Assembly: GCA_963565915.1 (NCBI GenBank)
Contig: OY751487.1
Location: 558,001 to 622,000 of the forward strand
From: Entoloma clypeatum
Lineage: Eukaryota > Basidiomycota > Agaricomycetes > Agaricales > Entolomataceae
Direction: 5' to 3'
DNA length: 64,000 nt
In this document: one piece after another, positions 63,656 through 64,000 of the stretch
How the letters are laid out: every line of letters begins with the position of its first letter
How positions within the stretch are numbered: the stretch's first letter is position 1
Program-made: the position numbers and the translations under genes
The notes under the pieces: model-generated
The model's input: only the letters and a program-made list of their open reading frames with translations
Database searches by the model: none
Told to the model about the DNA's origin: nothing

Positions 63656-64000
63656 ATGGCAGCCCGCAACACACAGAACTCCCGCGCAGCAGCAGCCGCA
63701 GCGGAAGCTTCAAACCTGCAGGACACCAGGGCAACATTTCTACATACGTTCCAAGATATTCCCGCAGAAGAATCTGCACCCAAACCTGACCCCATATCTC
63801 CGACACCTCGTCTCCGAACACCTCAGACACAAGGACCTCCGATTCCTGAAGAATTCCGTCCTTTTAAATCGCCGACCTCTCCTTTTGACGATAACAATCC
63901 TTTCCGTCGCGAGCAAACTCCAAACCTCGCCGAAGCAATTATGCTTATGACGCAGGAGCTCCGACGTAGAGAGACTCCGAAAACTCCGAAAAAGAAATCG
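63656..64000 (+). CDS. Gag of Ty3 element I, N-terminal part
   Basis: ATG at 63656 opens a frame of 115 codons to the window edge. It has an Ala-rich start (MAARNTQNSRAAAAAAEASN), then a Pro-rich low-complexity stretch (PISPTPRLRTPQTQGPP, EEFRPFKSPTSPFDDNNPF) and LAEAIMLMTQELRRRE, as in gag leaders of fungal Ty3 elements. No premature stop. Confidence 0.7.
   Translation, partial: MAARNTQNSRAAAAAAEASNLQDTRATFLHTFQDIPAEESAPKPDPISPTPRLRTPQTQGPPIPEEFRPFKSPTSPFDDNNPFRREQTPNLAEAIMLMTQELRRRETPKTPKKKS

Overview
The window looks like a transposon-rich subtelomeric or heterochromatic stretch of a basidiomycete (Agaricomycetes-like) genome. The evidence is a BTB/POZ gene and a DUF6593-type gene of kinds expanded in that phylum, short GT-AG introns (46-120 bp), Tf1/sushi-type chromoviruses, a DIRS-like reverse transcriptase and hAT-type MITEs. 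The species cannot be named from the sequence. Only about the first 1.5 kb is ordinary host gene space.

Layout. (1) 1-1513: 5' part of a BTB/POZ gene (minus) and a three-exon DUF6593 gene (plus), divergently arranged. (2) 2043-10898: a Ty1/copia element (A) bounded by a 5-bp target duplication, whose middle is replaced by a piece of a second copia (B) and a Ty3 chromovirus lacking its 5' end (C). (3) 10899-24187: an unclassified minisatellite-plus-core repeat (R1, R2) with hAT-like MITEs and tRNA-like Pol III boxes, split by a full Ty3 chromovirus D (12306-18957). (4) 24188-33583: minus-strand chromovirus F, interrupted by element E (27818-31724, sister of D, holding a 200-N gap) and by a MITE. 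(5) 33584-35916: decayed minus-strand pol fragment H of the same family as G. (6) 35917-41003: more MITEs, tRNA-like boxes and core/minisatellite repeats (R3, R4). (7) 41004-55288: element G, a 14.3-kb Ty3-like retrotransposon with nearly identical 1196-bp LTRs. (8) 55289-64000: repeat debris, a perfect 155-bp-arm palindrome, a DIRS-like RT/RNase H pseudogene split by a MITE, repeat R6, and the start of another Ty3 element (I) running off the end.

Most interesting: element G. Its gag, protease and pol ORFs lie in three successive -1 frames, with a canonical in-frame slippery heptamer at each junction. Between pol and the 3' LTR it carries two intact antisense genes with introns (334 aa in six exons, 154 aa in two). 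Antisense introns survive retrotransposition because the sense genomic RNA does not splice them. I do not recognise either protein, and this arrangement is the best candidate here for an undescribed system.

Other system-level signals: self-priming sites of the Tf1 kind in two families (D/E and F), a conserved accessory ORF downstream of pol in D and E, nearly all premature stops in the decayed elements being TGA at apparent ancestral CGA (CpG decay), and several MITE families that share TAGTG ends but are each built from a different reiterated word.
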